Notes under the pieces: model-generated | What the model saw: the letters and a program-made list of their open reading frames with translations, nothing else | Database searches by the model: none | Told to the model about the DNA's origin: nothing | Position numbers and translations under genes: made by a program | NCBI RefSeq assembly: GCF_945859705.1 | Contig: NC_079135.1 | Coordinates: 1,178,001 to 1,242,000 of the forward strand | Length of the DNA stretch: 64,000 bases | Direction of reading: 5' to 3' | Origin: Episyrphus balteatus | Lineage: Eukaryota > Arthropoda > Insecta > Diptera > Syrphidae | In this document: positions 13,595 through 24,789 of the stretch, piece after piece | How positions within the stretch are numbered: the stretch's first letter is position 1 | Layout of the letters: every line of letters begins with the position of its first letter

Positions 13595-15109
13595 GTAGAG
13601 TAACTAAAGCAAATTATTAGGGAACCCGGCAGAACAGCTCTGATATTGACGATTTTTTTTTTCAAACGTAGGTAATTTAAAATACTTTAAAGTCTATAGA
13701 TTAAAAATTGCCGGTGTTGCCGTATTGTTTTTTAAAATTAAAATAAAATTTTTTTTTAACAAAACCATTTTTTTTTGCTTAAATTTCATAAAACAAATGA
13801 TAGCAAAAGATTGTCTAGGTAATTTAAGGAAAATATATAAAAGGCAGTAAGGGACAATCTTCCATCGTTTAAGCGATAAATGCAATTTTCTAACATTCTG
13901 ACCTCAAACACAAAAAGAATATTTTGAAAACAACGGCAACACCTACAATATTTTAAAATACATTTTTAAAAAGCCAGAAGCTCATTCTTATCTCTTAAAT
14001 TTAAATCCACTAAATTTAATTGAGGGTTTTTGAAAAAATGGTCCTCAAACTCAGAATTAAAAAAAAAATGTTATTAAAAAAATTTTAAAATGACTTTTTT
14101 CCAAACTTTTTTTTATAAAATATGAATTTATTTAAAAAAAATTTTTGGCCATAAATATTATCAGTTGAATTTCGAAGCAAAAAAGGTAAAATATATCACA
14201 CTTTTGAAAAAAAAAAATGAAAAATTACTTCAATTTCAATGGTTTTTTTTTATTAAAACTGAATTTTTGCATTGAAATCATTAATTTTCTCAAAGACTGT
14301 GGTAAATAGGAACTTTAAATTTTTGCTATTTAACTTTCAACAGTAAGGGTTATTAAATGAATAAAAAATAATTTTATGTTTAGATGTTGAACTTAAAAAA
14401 AAAAATAAGTTACATTTTTTTTTCAAAACTTTTATTAAAAAAAGTTCTTCGAAAATGAAATACTTTTCAATTTTTTTCATAAACCGTAATACATATTGAC
14501 ATTTCCTTTTATAATTTGAAATCATAATAAATGCGGCCAAAAAAATTTGAAAATAAATGCATTTTATATTACGACCAAGTTTAAAAAACGACATGTTCAA
14601 ATTTTTTCAATAATTTTTTTTTCAAAAATCTGAGTTCAATTACCATTCTTTCAAAAGCCGTTCATTCAATTAACTTAATTTTAATTTTACATATATGACT
14701 AAGCTTCTAGCTTTTAAAAAATGTATATTTGAATATTGTAGGTGTTGCCGCTGTGTTCAAATATTTTTTTTTGTGTTTGAAGTCAATTAATAAGAAAATT
14801 GCATCTATCGCTTGAACTATGGAAGATTGTCTCTCACTCCCATATATTTTTTTTCCTTGAATTTCCTAGACAATCTTTTGGCATCAATTATTTTATGAAA
14901 TTTAAGAAAAATTTTTGAAAAAAATTTGTTTTTGTTCACAAAAATCTTCAATTAAATTTAAAAAATCAAAACGGCAACACCGGCAATTTTTAATCTATAG
15001 ACTTTAAAGTATTTTTAATAACCAACGTTTGAAAAAAAAGATCATCAAAATCTAAGCTGTTTGGCCGGGTTCCCTAATATTGCCAATTTTTGAGCTTTAG
15101 TTACTCCAC
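13595..15109. mobile_element. 1.5-kb foldback element, almost wholly palindromic
   Basis: The two halves are inverted copies of each other around a centre near 14350. The outer ends are GTAGAGTAACTAAAGC and GCTTTAGTTACTCCAC, each flanked by TA. Matching inner blocks include GGGAACCCGGC (13620) with CCGGGTTCCC (15065), the AAAATTGCCGGTGTTGCCG block (13704) with its complement near 14974, AGATTGTCTAGG (13809) with CCTAGACAATCTT (14865), and TTTGGCC with GGCCAAA nearer the centre. Both arms are diverged, and no transposase frame is seen. The TA flanks suggest mobilisation by a Tc1/mariner-type enzyme; this is inference. Confidence 0.75.
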
Positions 15110-15845
15110 TATGAGATATTGATACATTAGGTAGATACAACCGCCTAGACGCATATAATATGTATGTACGTAGCAAATTATTGATATAAAGTGCACAAAA
15201 AAGGTTAGAACCAAACGAAAAATAAATATCCTTTAGTAATGGACCCGAATTTACCGAAAGCTCAATTTTAACAGAAAATAAAACATAGCGAATTCTAGGT
15301 TCAGAAGTTAGATGTTTGTTTTATTACTATTAATTTTTTTGTTTTAAATGATTGCAGTGTTCTCTTTTTCATTTAAATAGGGTTGCCATACTTTCCTCAT
15401 ATATTATTTTATTAATTAAAGTTTGCTTGGCATTTTAACAATTGCTTATGTAACAATTTTGCCTTTAGAATTATGTTGCCACATAGAAGTTTCCATTTTA
15501 AAAGTGGCAACTCTTCATTTTCAGTATCATATCATAACATATATCTTTTATTTAACCTGACGGTCGCTTCTCCGACTTAAAAGGTTTTTTAACTTTTCTT
15601 ATATTGAGTGGCACAAATACCCAAAATCATTAAGACACACTTCCCTAATGACTATCTTATGTCATTAAATAACTTTTTAAAAATATTTTGTTTTCCCACT
15701 AACCACAGTTCAATGTAAAATATTGCATACTTATTATACCATTTCAAAGATTAACTGAAACCCTTTATGAATTTTAAAAATGTATACATAGTCACTATGG
15801 CTTATGTGGAATATTTGTTTGTTCTATTCAAAAACATGTAAAATA

Positions 15846-16472
15846 GGGTGGAGTGATTTTATCTTTGTTTTTTATTTTCGAATTGGCATAGTAATTAAAA
15901 GTTGCGCTATTTATAAACGAACAAAACTGTATACTTAAAATTTTTAAATAACTTCATTTTGAGGTGACCCAAGCCCTCTGAATGCTTAAAAAGGCGACTT
16001 TTTGACCTTTAAATTAAATGGGGAAAAATAAAGTTCAATATAGATTTTCTTTTAAATTCGTATTGAATCATCTAAAAAGTATGTTTCACTTCACTTTTAA
16101 TTGAGATTTCAATCAAAAATCTTAACAAATGTGCGGTTAGTTGAAAATCTGAAATTCTTAAACTTCGATGTTCATACTTTTCGTAAGACTTTTTTCTAAA
16201 AAATATATTAAAAAAGTCAAGTAACTTATTTTTTTTCAAGTTTCACACTCACTGAAACATGAATTTAAAAAAAAAATAAGTTGAACTTTGTTTTTCCCCA
16301 TTTAATTCAAAGGTCAAAAAGTCCCCTTTTTAAGCATTGAGAGGGCTTGGGGCACCTTAAAATCAAATTATTTAAAACTTTTAAGTATACAGTTTTGTTC
16401 GTACTTTTGTTCGCAACTTTTTATTACTATGCCAATTCGAAAATAAAAAATTAAAATAAAATCGCTCCACCT
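15846..16472. mobile_element. 627-bp inverted-repeat element, GGGTGGAGTG family
   Basis: Flanked by TA on both sides. The left end begins GGGTGGAGTGATTTTAT and the right end reads ATAAAATCGCTCCACC. Inverted homology runs deep into the element: GGTGACCCAAGCCCTCTGAA near 15962 matches AGAGGGCTTGGGGCACC near 16340, and the CATTTAATT/AATTAAATG blocks also pair. No coding capacity. It shares termini with 42521-43530. Confidence 0.7.
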
Positions 16473-17374
16473 TAATGTAAAAATCATATACCTAGCTGAT
16501 CAAATCCTGAAAGTAAATATATGTAAAATTGAAAAGAAAAAATAGACACTTTATCTTGGAAAATATTTGGTTTATTTTTAACAAATAAAAAAAGAATACT
16601 AAAAATTGAACTTAAGTACTTAATTTATCCATAACAATTTATTTTTCTAAAAATAAAAAAAAAAAAACTATAAGTTTAGTTTACTTTACAATTAAAGAAA
16701 ATCTTTGAATAACAAATTAAATTTTAATAATTTTACACAACATTCATAAAACTAAATGAAATTACGAAATTACATACATACAAGCTCACAATTTACAATA
16801 CATACAGAAAATAATCATAACAAAGTTTAAAATTTTAATTTTCACAAAAAAAAAACTATTAAAATTAAGAATACAAATTTTTGCAGAGAGTTGTATGATA
16901 TTTGGGGGCAAAAATATTTAAGTTAAATTCCTTTACCTATCTCAAAGCACAAACAAGATTAGGGGTGTGTTTATTGCCATTGGCCGAGCGATAAAATTTA
17001 ACTTCCCAGAAATATATGTTCTCTTATCTTATCAAAGAAAAATATGATTTAATGAGGTTCAAAGTACAACACGCGCGATCAAAAGCTCGTCGATAAGTTA
17101 AAGTTCAATATATTTACATAATAAACAATAAATCCAATCTATGTTTAGTTGAGATAGGCAAAATGTTCAATAATGAAGAATGACTCATTTATAGTTTACT
17201 TTATCCTCGACGGTGAAAGTTCAGTAAACTATATATTTTAATAAAAATAACACAGTACTAAGCTGTTGTACGATGTACGATGTACATTGTACATAATTTA
17301 TCTTTTCGATCACAGCACAAACTCTATACTCAAGACTTTTAGGGGGTAAGATTTCTTAATCCTAAACCTTTACT
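16473..17374. other. intergenic DNA and glycerol kinase 3' UTR
   Basis: A+T-rich, no gene. The part adjacent to 17375 is the 3' UTR of the glycerol kinase gene on the - strand. Several TTTATT words (for example near 16968) could act as its AATAAA signal. Confidence 0.45.
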
Positions 17375-19033
17375 CTATGAAGCAAGTCTGCTGTTCGAAT
17401 GAGCCAGCATTGCAAACACAGTTATCAAATAGATGCCAGCTGGTATAGAAGATATCAGCTTGTAACGTTCATTGGTCATGATTGCACTCTTCTTCTTAAC
17501 AACCCAGCCCATACTGCGTTCTACAGCTTTCTTCCACTTGCCACAGCGTAATTCTCGTTCATCGTCTGTTGTGGTTGGCAAGAATGTGTCATAGAAAACA
17601 TTATCATAATATCGTTTGTAAGGATCAAATTCACATTTATTGATACCCTCTGCTAATGCTGCCACCATTGCCGCTCCAAAGGCAGTAGTGTCTACCAGCT
17701 GCGAACGGTAGACTGGAATACCAGCAATATCAGCTTGGAGTTGCATCAAGAGATTGTTGTGAGTAAGCACTCCATCGGCATGTAATTTATTCAAATTATA
17801 ACCACATTCTTGATGCATGCAGTCGAGTATATCGCGCGTTTGGAAACATATCGCTTCCAGAGTTGCTCTCACTATGTGATTTTTCGTTGTGAATTGTGTA
17901 AGGCCACAGATAATACCACGAGCATCTTTTCTCCAGTAAGGTGCATATAGACCAGTAAATGCAGGCACAAAGTAGACATCGCCTGTCGAAGAGACACTTT
18001 CGGCCATCTTTTCAGCTTCATCTGTATTCGACATAATCTTCATGTTTTTCTGCAACCAATTTAGAGCTTCTCCACCAATTGCAACTGCTCCCTCTAAGGC
18101 ATAAGTCACAGGAGCATTTTTCCCTAGTTTGTAAGCAACTGTCGTCAGGAGACCATGTGAAGAGATAACATGCTTCCCGCCAGTGTTGCAGAGTACAAAA
18201 CATCCCGACCGATAAGTGTTTTTCGCCTGACCAGGTTTAAAACACATCTGCCCCATCAACGAAGCCTGCTGGTTGCCTATGATCCCACTTATTGGAAGTC
18301 CATTAAGTACACTGCCATCCATAACCTTTCCGAATATTTCCGAACAACTTCGAATGGCAGGAAGCATGTCAGGGTGGATACTAAAAGTCTTCAAGAGTAT
18401 TGGATCCCAGTGCAGGGTTTCGATATTCATTAGCATTGTTCGTGAGGCATTTGTCACATCGGTAATGTGCAGTCCCTTTGTTAGATTCCACACAATCCAA
18501 GTGTCAATGGTTCCTGCCAAACAACGACGTTCGCGACATGCTTTTCTTACAGCTGGCACATTATCCTTCAGCCATATGATCTTAAATGCTGAGAAATATG
18601 GTGACATTGGCAGACCAGTTGTGGCTTTGAAGTAGTTCTTATTTTCATCGGGAATTCTGGCAAGAATTCTATCCACCGTTTCGGTTGTTCGGATGTCATT
18701 CCAAATTATGGCATTGTAAAGAGGTTGACCAGTATACTTGTCCCATACAACTGTTGTCTCACGTTGATTTGTCACACCGATTGTTATCAAATCTTTTTCG
18801 TCGTAGCCCAAGTGTCGAAGTTTGGCAATAGCTTCAGCTGCACAAATGTGTATGGTTTTTATTATTTCCATAGGGTCCTGCTCCATCCAACCATCTTGTG
18901 GATGAATAGATTTTAAATCGAATTTACTTGATGCAACTTCTTTAAAGTCGGGCGTGGTGTATATAGAAAAGGCAACAGTGCTTGTTCCTTCATCAATAAC
19001 GCCCACAAGGCGTTCATGTTTAATTTCTGACAT
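17375..19033 (-). CDS. glycerol kinase-family protein with altered active site
   Basis: A single coding exon of 552 residues, FGGY carbohydrate kinase family. Glycerol kinases phosphorylate glycerol to glycerol-3-phosphate with ATP. Family blocks seen: GVIDEGTSTVAF (11-22), TNQRETTVVW (88-97), AIIWNDIRT (108-116), TDVTNASRTMLMN (191-203), KNTYRSGCFVLCNTGG (271-286) and VPAFTGLYAPYWRKDARGIICGLTQFT (356-382). The residue equal to the catalytic Asp (E. coli D245, GDQ) is Asn254 in GNQQASL. The first loop has E instead of Q and lacks the Arg, YGTGCF has become YRSGCF, and DGG has become DGV. The last about 25 residues contain a hydrophobic stretch (SSIPAGIYLITVFAMLAH), like the membrane tail of some animal glycerol kinases. 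Met at 19033 was chosen because a splice acceptor (TTTTTGCAG) lies five bases upstream; the longer frame to 19165 would be intronic. It may be a catalytically weak paralogue. Confidence 0.92.
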   Translation of the reverse strand: MSEIKHERLVGVIDEGTSTVAFSIYTTPDFKEVASSKFDLKSIHPQDGWMEQDPMEIIKTIHICAAEAIAKLRHLGYDEKDLITIGVTNQRETTVVWDKYTGQPLYNAIIWNDIRTTETVDRILARIPDENKNYFKATTGLPMSPYFSAFKIIWLKDNVPAVRKACRERRCLAGTIDTWIVWNLTKGLHITDVTNASRTMLMNIETLHWDPILLKTFSIHPDMLPAIRSCSEIFGKVMDGSVLNGLPISGIIGNQQASLMGQMCFKPGQAKNTYRSGCFVLCNTGGKHVISSHGLLTTVAYKLGKNAPVTYALEGAVAIGGEALNWLQKNMKIMSNTDEAEKMAESVSSTGDVYFVPAFTGLYAPYWRKDARGIICGLTQFTTKNHIVRATLEAICFQTRDILDCMHQECGYNLNKLHADGVLTHNNLLMQLQADIAGIPVYRSQLVDTTAFGAAMVAALAEGINKCEFDPYKRYYDNVFYDTFLPTTTDDERELRCGKWKKAVERSMGWVVKKKSAIMTNERYKLISSIPAGIYLITVFAMLAHSNSRLAS

Positions 19034-19040
19034 TTTTTCT

Positions 19041-21874
19041 GCAAAAATACAAAAAAGAATCAAGAGATTATTTTTAGAGGGGCAACACTTATATCGTTGA
19101 TGATGTGCAAATAATAATGTAGCCAAATAAGCGATGAAGTAGAACAAAGTGCAATTAGTCGGCAAAGTACGTTCAAAATAATATTTACTGCGATTAGATT
19201 TTATTTATTTTATTTACAAGTTTGTTTATGTAAATTGATCTCTTAAAACTAAAGACACGATTCATTGGACAATAAAAACGTTATCAACGACACAGAAAAA
19301 TTTATTGTCACATGTGTCTCTGAGAGTTATTAAAATCCCCAAGATACAAATAAAATAAAAAAGATAATTAAGAAGTACCGCGTTTGAACTTCATTATACG
19401 AGTATTGTTATTGCATGTCATGAAAAAACTGACGATTTCGATGTGACGAACAGAGATTAGAATTTAGTTAGGGAAATTGGGGTATATTGAGATAAGTAGA
19501 GTGAACTTTGAATAAGTACTTTGATTATATTTAAACTATAACTTATTGACCCAAGTTCAAAAAGTAATTTCAAAGAAACACAAAAGCAGTGGTTCAGACT
19601 TTTGGACCACCCGTTGTGTTGAAAGATTACAAAACAATAGTATGGATATTTGGATGTTGCGCAATTACTTTTTTTTTATGTTGACGGCTGACATGAAAGC
19701 AAAAACTTTTGTACCGAAACCCTTTCTTATTATTACTCTTTTAAGGTAACAGAGTTTCGTTTAGTTGAAGCCTAAAACCGAACCTTCGGACCTTATGGGT
19801 ATTGGTTTTAAAATTTCGACAAACTTTGTGAAACATTTTTAAGTACATACGAGGGTGGGTCCAAAAGTTCGCAGAGAAACCATGGAGGTGATTTGTTTAC
19901 CTCATATTATTTGGACATGGATTAGAGAAAATTATACCGAGTTTGTTTAAAAACGCTAACTATCGCTCCTACAAAAAATAACATGCACGACTGGGCCGCA
20001 CGAACTTGCTCTTAGAACTAACAACTTTTTATATACAAATTTGGTAAATGTATAAAAAAACATAAAATTCGTTCTTAAAATTCGTTCTTAAAATTTAAAA
20101 AACAACTCTTTAAATGAAATTGAGCTGTGAAAAAAGTATGCAGTTTAATTTCTTTTATATATGCATTTTTAGAAAAAATATTTTCAAAAAATAATTTTTT
20201 GATAAAAAAAATTTAAAATAAATTTGGTATGCCATTTTGTAAAACATATTAAACAAGCATTTCAAAAAAATTTCAATGTCAAAAATCCAAAAATTATTTT
20301 TTTGTTAAAAATTTTGTTTTTATTTATATTTAGGCAGAATAAATGTTTTTGCATACAAAAATCGTTAAAATTGAACTAGTAATTTGGAAGATATGCAATT
20401 TAAAATAAAAAGAAAACGGTTCTATGGGAGGTGTACCGTTAATAGGGATTTTTGAACAAAAAAAAAAAAACTTTTTTCATTAAAAGATAGACCTTATTTA
20501 AAAACGTATAGTCAATTTTTTTAATAAAAATCGTAGGATCAGTTCTTGAGAAAATTAAACTTTTCCAAAATTGGTATATGGACAGGTACCGTTATTTTCG
20601 GTCCAAAAAAATTAATTCCAAAAACTCCTCTGTACAGGATCCAAAAACTGCTACAGACCAAGTTTGAAAAAGGTAAACAAATCTGTTTCTTTAAAATTTT
20701 TAAAATAAAAAAAGTTTTGCTAAATACGGGTCTATTACTAAGGGGAAATGTTTTTACCATATTTATTTCACAAAAACATTCTAATTGCAGTTTTATCACA
20801 CTTTATCACCACATTCAAATATTTTATTTATTTATTAATTTTATTGATGAGATAATAATGGAAAATAAAATTCAAACATTTCTCGTCTTTCAATAAAACC
20901 AATTATGATTAACATCCTAATAACTCAACCACAATAAAATTAACAAAAACTCAAAACACGATCATATAAATACGAATGTGTACTTATATCCAATCCTCTT
21001 CTATCACAAACTCGAACACAAAATAAATAAACTAATTGCTAAGAGAGCCATCAAGTCTAGACAAAAATAAAGTCTAATTCATAGAATCCATCATAGTCTA
21101 TTGCATTCGATTAAATGAATAGATAAAATAGATCACTTACCTATTCCTTAATTAAAAGAAATTAATGAATGAAAATAGATACAATAACACCTGCCACTGA
21201 CCGACCCGGCAAAGCACGGTGTTGGCAGCAACGATACAATGGAATTGAATGCACTTTGGTAATTAAAAAGTTCACAACGTAAATATACCGAGTTCCTTTT
21301 TTATTTACTTTTTTTGTGTAAACCAGTTTATATTAATTAGATACTTCATTATTCCATATAAGAGTGGGATGTGCGATTATACACAAAACACATACAATAA
21401 CAAGTTCCAAAAGAAAGTTAAGTGCAAATATAAAATTTAAGATGCAACTTATTTCATCATCTGATTGATTTTTGTTTGCCAAATTTAAGACGAATTCTTC
21501 AAGAAGACACTTTATATCCAAGGTCAACTTTTGACAATTTTAAATAAGAAATTCTCTAAATTCTTTTAAATGCAACCGAAATTTACAGTTACATCATCTC
21601 AACCAAAAAAAAAATACAATTTTTTTTATGTTATTGTGCGTTTACCTCCACAGAGACTATCTACCTACATAATTAAACAACACAAAATTTGTTTTTATAA
21701 TTTTTCTCATTAACATGTTGTTATTTTTAGCACTTTGCAGACTTATTGGCAAATTCGAATTGTTGTTGAAAATTGGAACTCAATGTATTCGTGGCAATCT
21801 AATCGCTTTTTGTCGATACTACATTATCAGCACATTTATAAAATAAAAAAATAAAATCCAGATAATTTACTTAC
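19041..21874 (-). other. predicted 5' intron of the glycerol kinase gene
   Basis: A+T-rich sequence without any convincing gene. It contains a DINE-1-like repeat (19984 to about 20660). Frames such as 20546-20896 overlap that repeat and read as low-complexity translation. Confidence 0.4.
19984..20660 (-). mobile_element. DINE-1/Helitron-like repeat, copy B
   Basis: Begins with the conserved terminal block TGCACGACTGGGCCGCACGA then ACTTGCTCTTAG (19984-20015), the reverse complement of 9141-9172. Internal shared words are CAGGTACCGTTATTTTCGGT (near 20582) and AAAACTGCTACAGACCAAGT (near 20643). The GTCT microsatellite end is missing, so the copy is truncated. The outer boundary is approximate. 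Confidence 0.55.
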
Positions 21875-21972
21875 GAAATAAATCTATTTGTTGATTTAGT
21901 TGAAAGCTGGAAGAACCCTCTTTAACAAAAAAAGTAAACACGTCCGCACTGTTCTTCGGCTAAAACACGAAT
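21875..21972 (-). promoter_or_regulatory. predicted promoter and 5' non-coding exon of the glycerol kinase gene
   Basis: On the - strand, an Inr-like TTATTC has its A at 21972. A perfect downstream promoter element, GGACGTG, starts at 21945, exactly +28. The transcript would run to a strong donor, TTTC|GTAAGT, at 21875/21874 and splice to the acceptor at 19039, just before the start codon. A second possible donor, ATAG|GTAAGT, lies at 21141/21140, so alternative leaders are possible. The DNA just upstream (22000-22090) is unusually G+C-rich. This is prediction from motifs only. Confidence 0.4.
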
Positions 21973-24789
21973 AAAAACTAAATAAATACTCTGCCAGCCA
22001 TATCTCGCTAAAACGCCAACATACAACGGACACGGACAGGCCCTCTCAGCAGTTCGGGCGGCTCGCTCGATTGAAAACACAGAAATCGTCGCAATGAAAG
22101 CGACAACAACGTGGGACTACGTCAACCGCCCATCATCATCATTGTTTTTAGTTATCAATCACGTTTTTAAAAGGGGATTTAATCTCGTTTTTGTCTTTTT
22201 TTTTCTTTTGTTTGCTATTGCGTTTATTATATTTATTGGGTTGTGTACGCAAAATCCTTACATGTCATCATCATCGGTATGCGAATGAGAAACTTTGGAA
22301 TGTCATTTATCACATTTGCCCCCATTGGGATCAATAGACTTTAATCGAGCTTTTCGAAACATTCTCTTGACTTGACTTGGTTTTTAGTTTTAATATCTAT
22401 TTTTGTTGATGTGCCTATATACAATTTGTTAGTAAAAAAATGTTCTCCCATAGAAATTTTAATATTAACATACCATGCACGCGTAGCGAGGCAACACAAA
22501 TCTATATTTTATTTGTTCTTCCGAAAATGTGTTTCTTGCGAATACCACATAATTAAGACTTTATTGTATCTATGAAGTCTTTTAAAAAAAAAAGACTACA
22601 TTATTTAGTCCTTCTTTAAATGAAACAAAAAAAAAATTACGTAATTACACTTCCTAGTGTTTGACAAGCGAGAACACAACAGACAGCGGCGGAACTAGAT
22701 AAACTTGCTGTTGTGTTTGCCAAAAAAGACGAACAACTACAACACACAATCACGTGAACTTGACGAAATTGCGTTCTATTTGAGCATAGATATATTTTTG
22801 TTCTATATTTACTTTAGCTATTTTATAGAGGCACCCTGAGACGAGCCCCTTTTGTTGACGTCATTGAAAATAATCGTCGAGTTTTACCAGTTTTTTTTTC
22901 CAATTTCTGTATAGACAATGCGCATTGCATTTTCTTTTTTTCTAATAGAAAAAGCTTTAAGATTACTCAGAATGTTATGGTTTTAAATCAGAAATTAATT
23001 ATAAATGTTTGTCTTAGTATTTAGGGGATTTTTTTCTCAACAGATGCGAATCTATTTAAATAAAACTAATATTCCAAAGCATATGAATTTGATGTTTATA
23101 CATAAATCTGTTCCACACTCATTCCAAATCCTACAAAATTTAAGTCAGATGCTGTTCCAGATGCTTTAGAAATTCTATGAGATTCGACTAAATTTCACTG
23201 AAATTCGCAGATGTTGACTGTTATTAACAATGTGTGGAACGTATTTCATTTTTTATGGGTTGTTCACACCAAGAACATATTAAGACCAAAATTTAATTTA
23301 AATGTAAAGCTACTCTTAAAATCTTGTAAAATTATAAACACATAAAAATTGTCTTAAATAGGAAAAAAAAAGATAGAGACCCTTAGTATGATATTGTTAT
23401 TCGTCTCTTTCAGGGATTTCTTCATACTCTATGATTCCGCCTTTCCTTTTTCTTAAGAAAAATTAAAATACAGTAAACAAAATAAAATGAATATTCCACC
23501 TGAAGTAAGTGTCATCGCGAGGATTTCGAACATTGAACACCAAATCACGGTTAAGTTTGGTGTCTGCAATATTTTTGCTTTCATTACGAAAATAGAAAAA
23601 GAATTTTTAATGAAGCTATTTTTGTCAAAACGATCGGTTTTAATCCCCGGTAAAGTTTTATTTCCCCAAAGTCTTTATTACAATCACAGCTTCTTTACAT
23701 ATGGTTAACTAATGGAAAAGGAAAAATACCAGATAAGTCAGATATAAATAAAATCATATGAAATTGATACATATGAGCGAAAAATCGAGAATATCGTATT
23801 CTATATTATTTCGGATGATCTGAGATAAAAAATGATCTTTTATGGCAAAAGAAAAATCACATACAAGGCGTGTTTTTTTGGCAAAGATATCCGCAGTCGG
23901 ATTTCCCAATATCTACACGTAACAAAAATTTTTATGCACATACCAAGAGAAAGGAAAATGTTATCTTATACACTTCGTCAAAATTCGCTTGGTTCAGCTT
24001 CTATTCTTATTGGTAGCTGCGTGTTGTTTTTGTAATGCATGTAAACGCCAACTGCGGATACGGATAGTAAGCTAAATAAACAAAGCTACAGAAAATAAAT
24101 TTTCAATCTTAAAAATGTTATCGTCTAATAAAAAGTGATTATCGTTTTAAGTGAAGCTAGTCTATCGTCAAAACGTTATCGCCTGTCGATAATTAAATCA
24201 CGAAATATTTAAAATCCCTGAAAAATTTAATATCGTATAATAAGAATTATCTCCCTTGGCAAATAGAATTTGAGATACCAAAATTTTCCGGTATTTTTTG
24301 ACAGAAGACCAAATGTGGCAAAAGGAAATTTACATTAGTCAACGTCATTTTCTGAACGAAAATTTAGGTGGACGAGTAAAGCGATTTAGGAAGATTTTTC
24401 TTGCCTAAGTGCCAGTTAAATTTCCAATAAAATTTCCTGAATTGAGAATTTTGTATAGCTAATCAATCAGCGACGCGAAATATGACTTAATATTTAGTCC
24501 CTAAATTTTCTGAACTTACGTGGGATACTTTGGATAATTGGAGTACCGAATCATATTCGTACCTTTGTATGATACAAGAGTATCTAGGGAATCGCAATCT
24601 GAACATGTCTATTTTTGTGTAAACAAAAAACATGTCATATTAAAAAATGTCATATTGAAAGGTGAGACAACTTATCGATTGTGAAACTGTGATGACTTTT
24701 GTGTTTATTTTTGTTTTGTTTGTTAAGATTTACTTTAATTCCACGTTTTAAGTTATTCATTTTTTTGTATTTTATTTATTAAATGAGCA
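21973..24789. other. intergenic DNA between the divergent glycerol kinase and DUF3105 genes
   Basis: The first about 110 bases are G+C-rich, likely promoter-proximal DNA. The remaining 2.7 kb is A+T-rich with short degenerate repeats. No coding exon, RNA gene or clear transposon end is supported. Confidence 0.45.

Noticed and set aside
18170..18635. Open frames antisense to the glycerol kinase exon
   Set aside because: They are mirror frames of a conserved coding exon and show no family motif.
19034..19165. 44-residue N-terminal extension of the glycerol kinase frame starting MPTNCTLFYF
   Set aside because: A splice acceptor (TTTTTGCAG) lies between it and the conserved MSEIKH start; the extension is hydrophobic translation of the predicted intron and unlike the family.
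20546..20896. 116-residue + strand frame in the glycerol kinase 5' intron
   Set aside because: It lies on the DINE-like repeat and reads as low-complexity Lys/Phe/Ile sequence.
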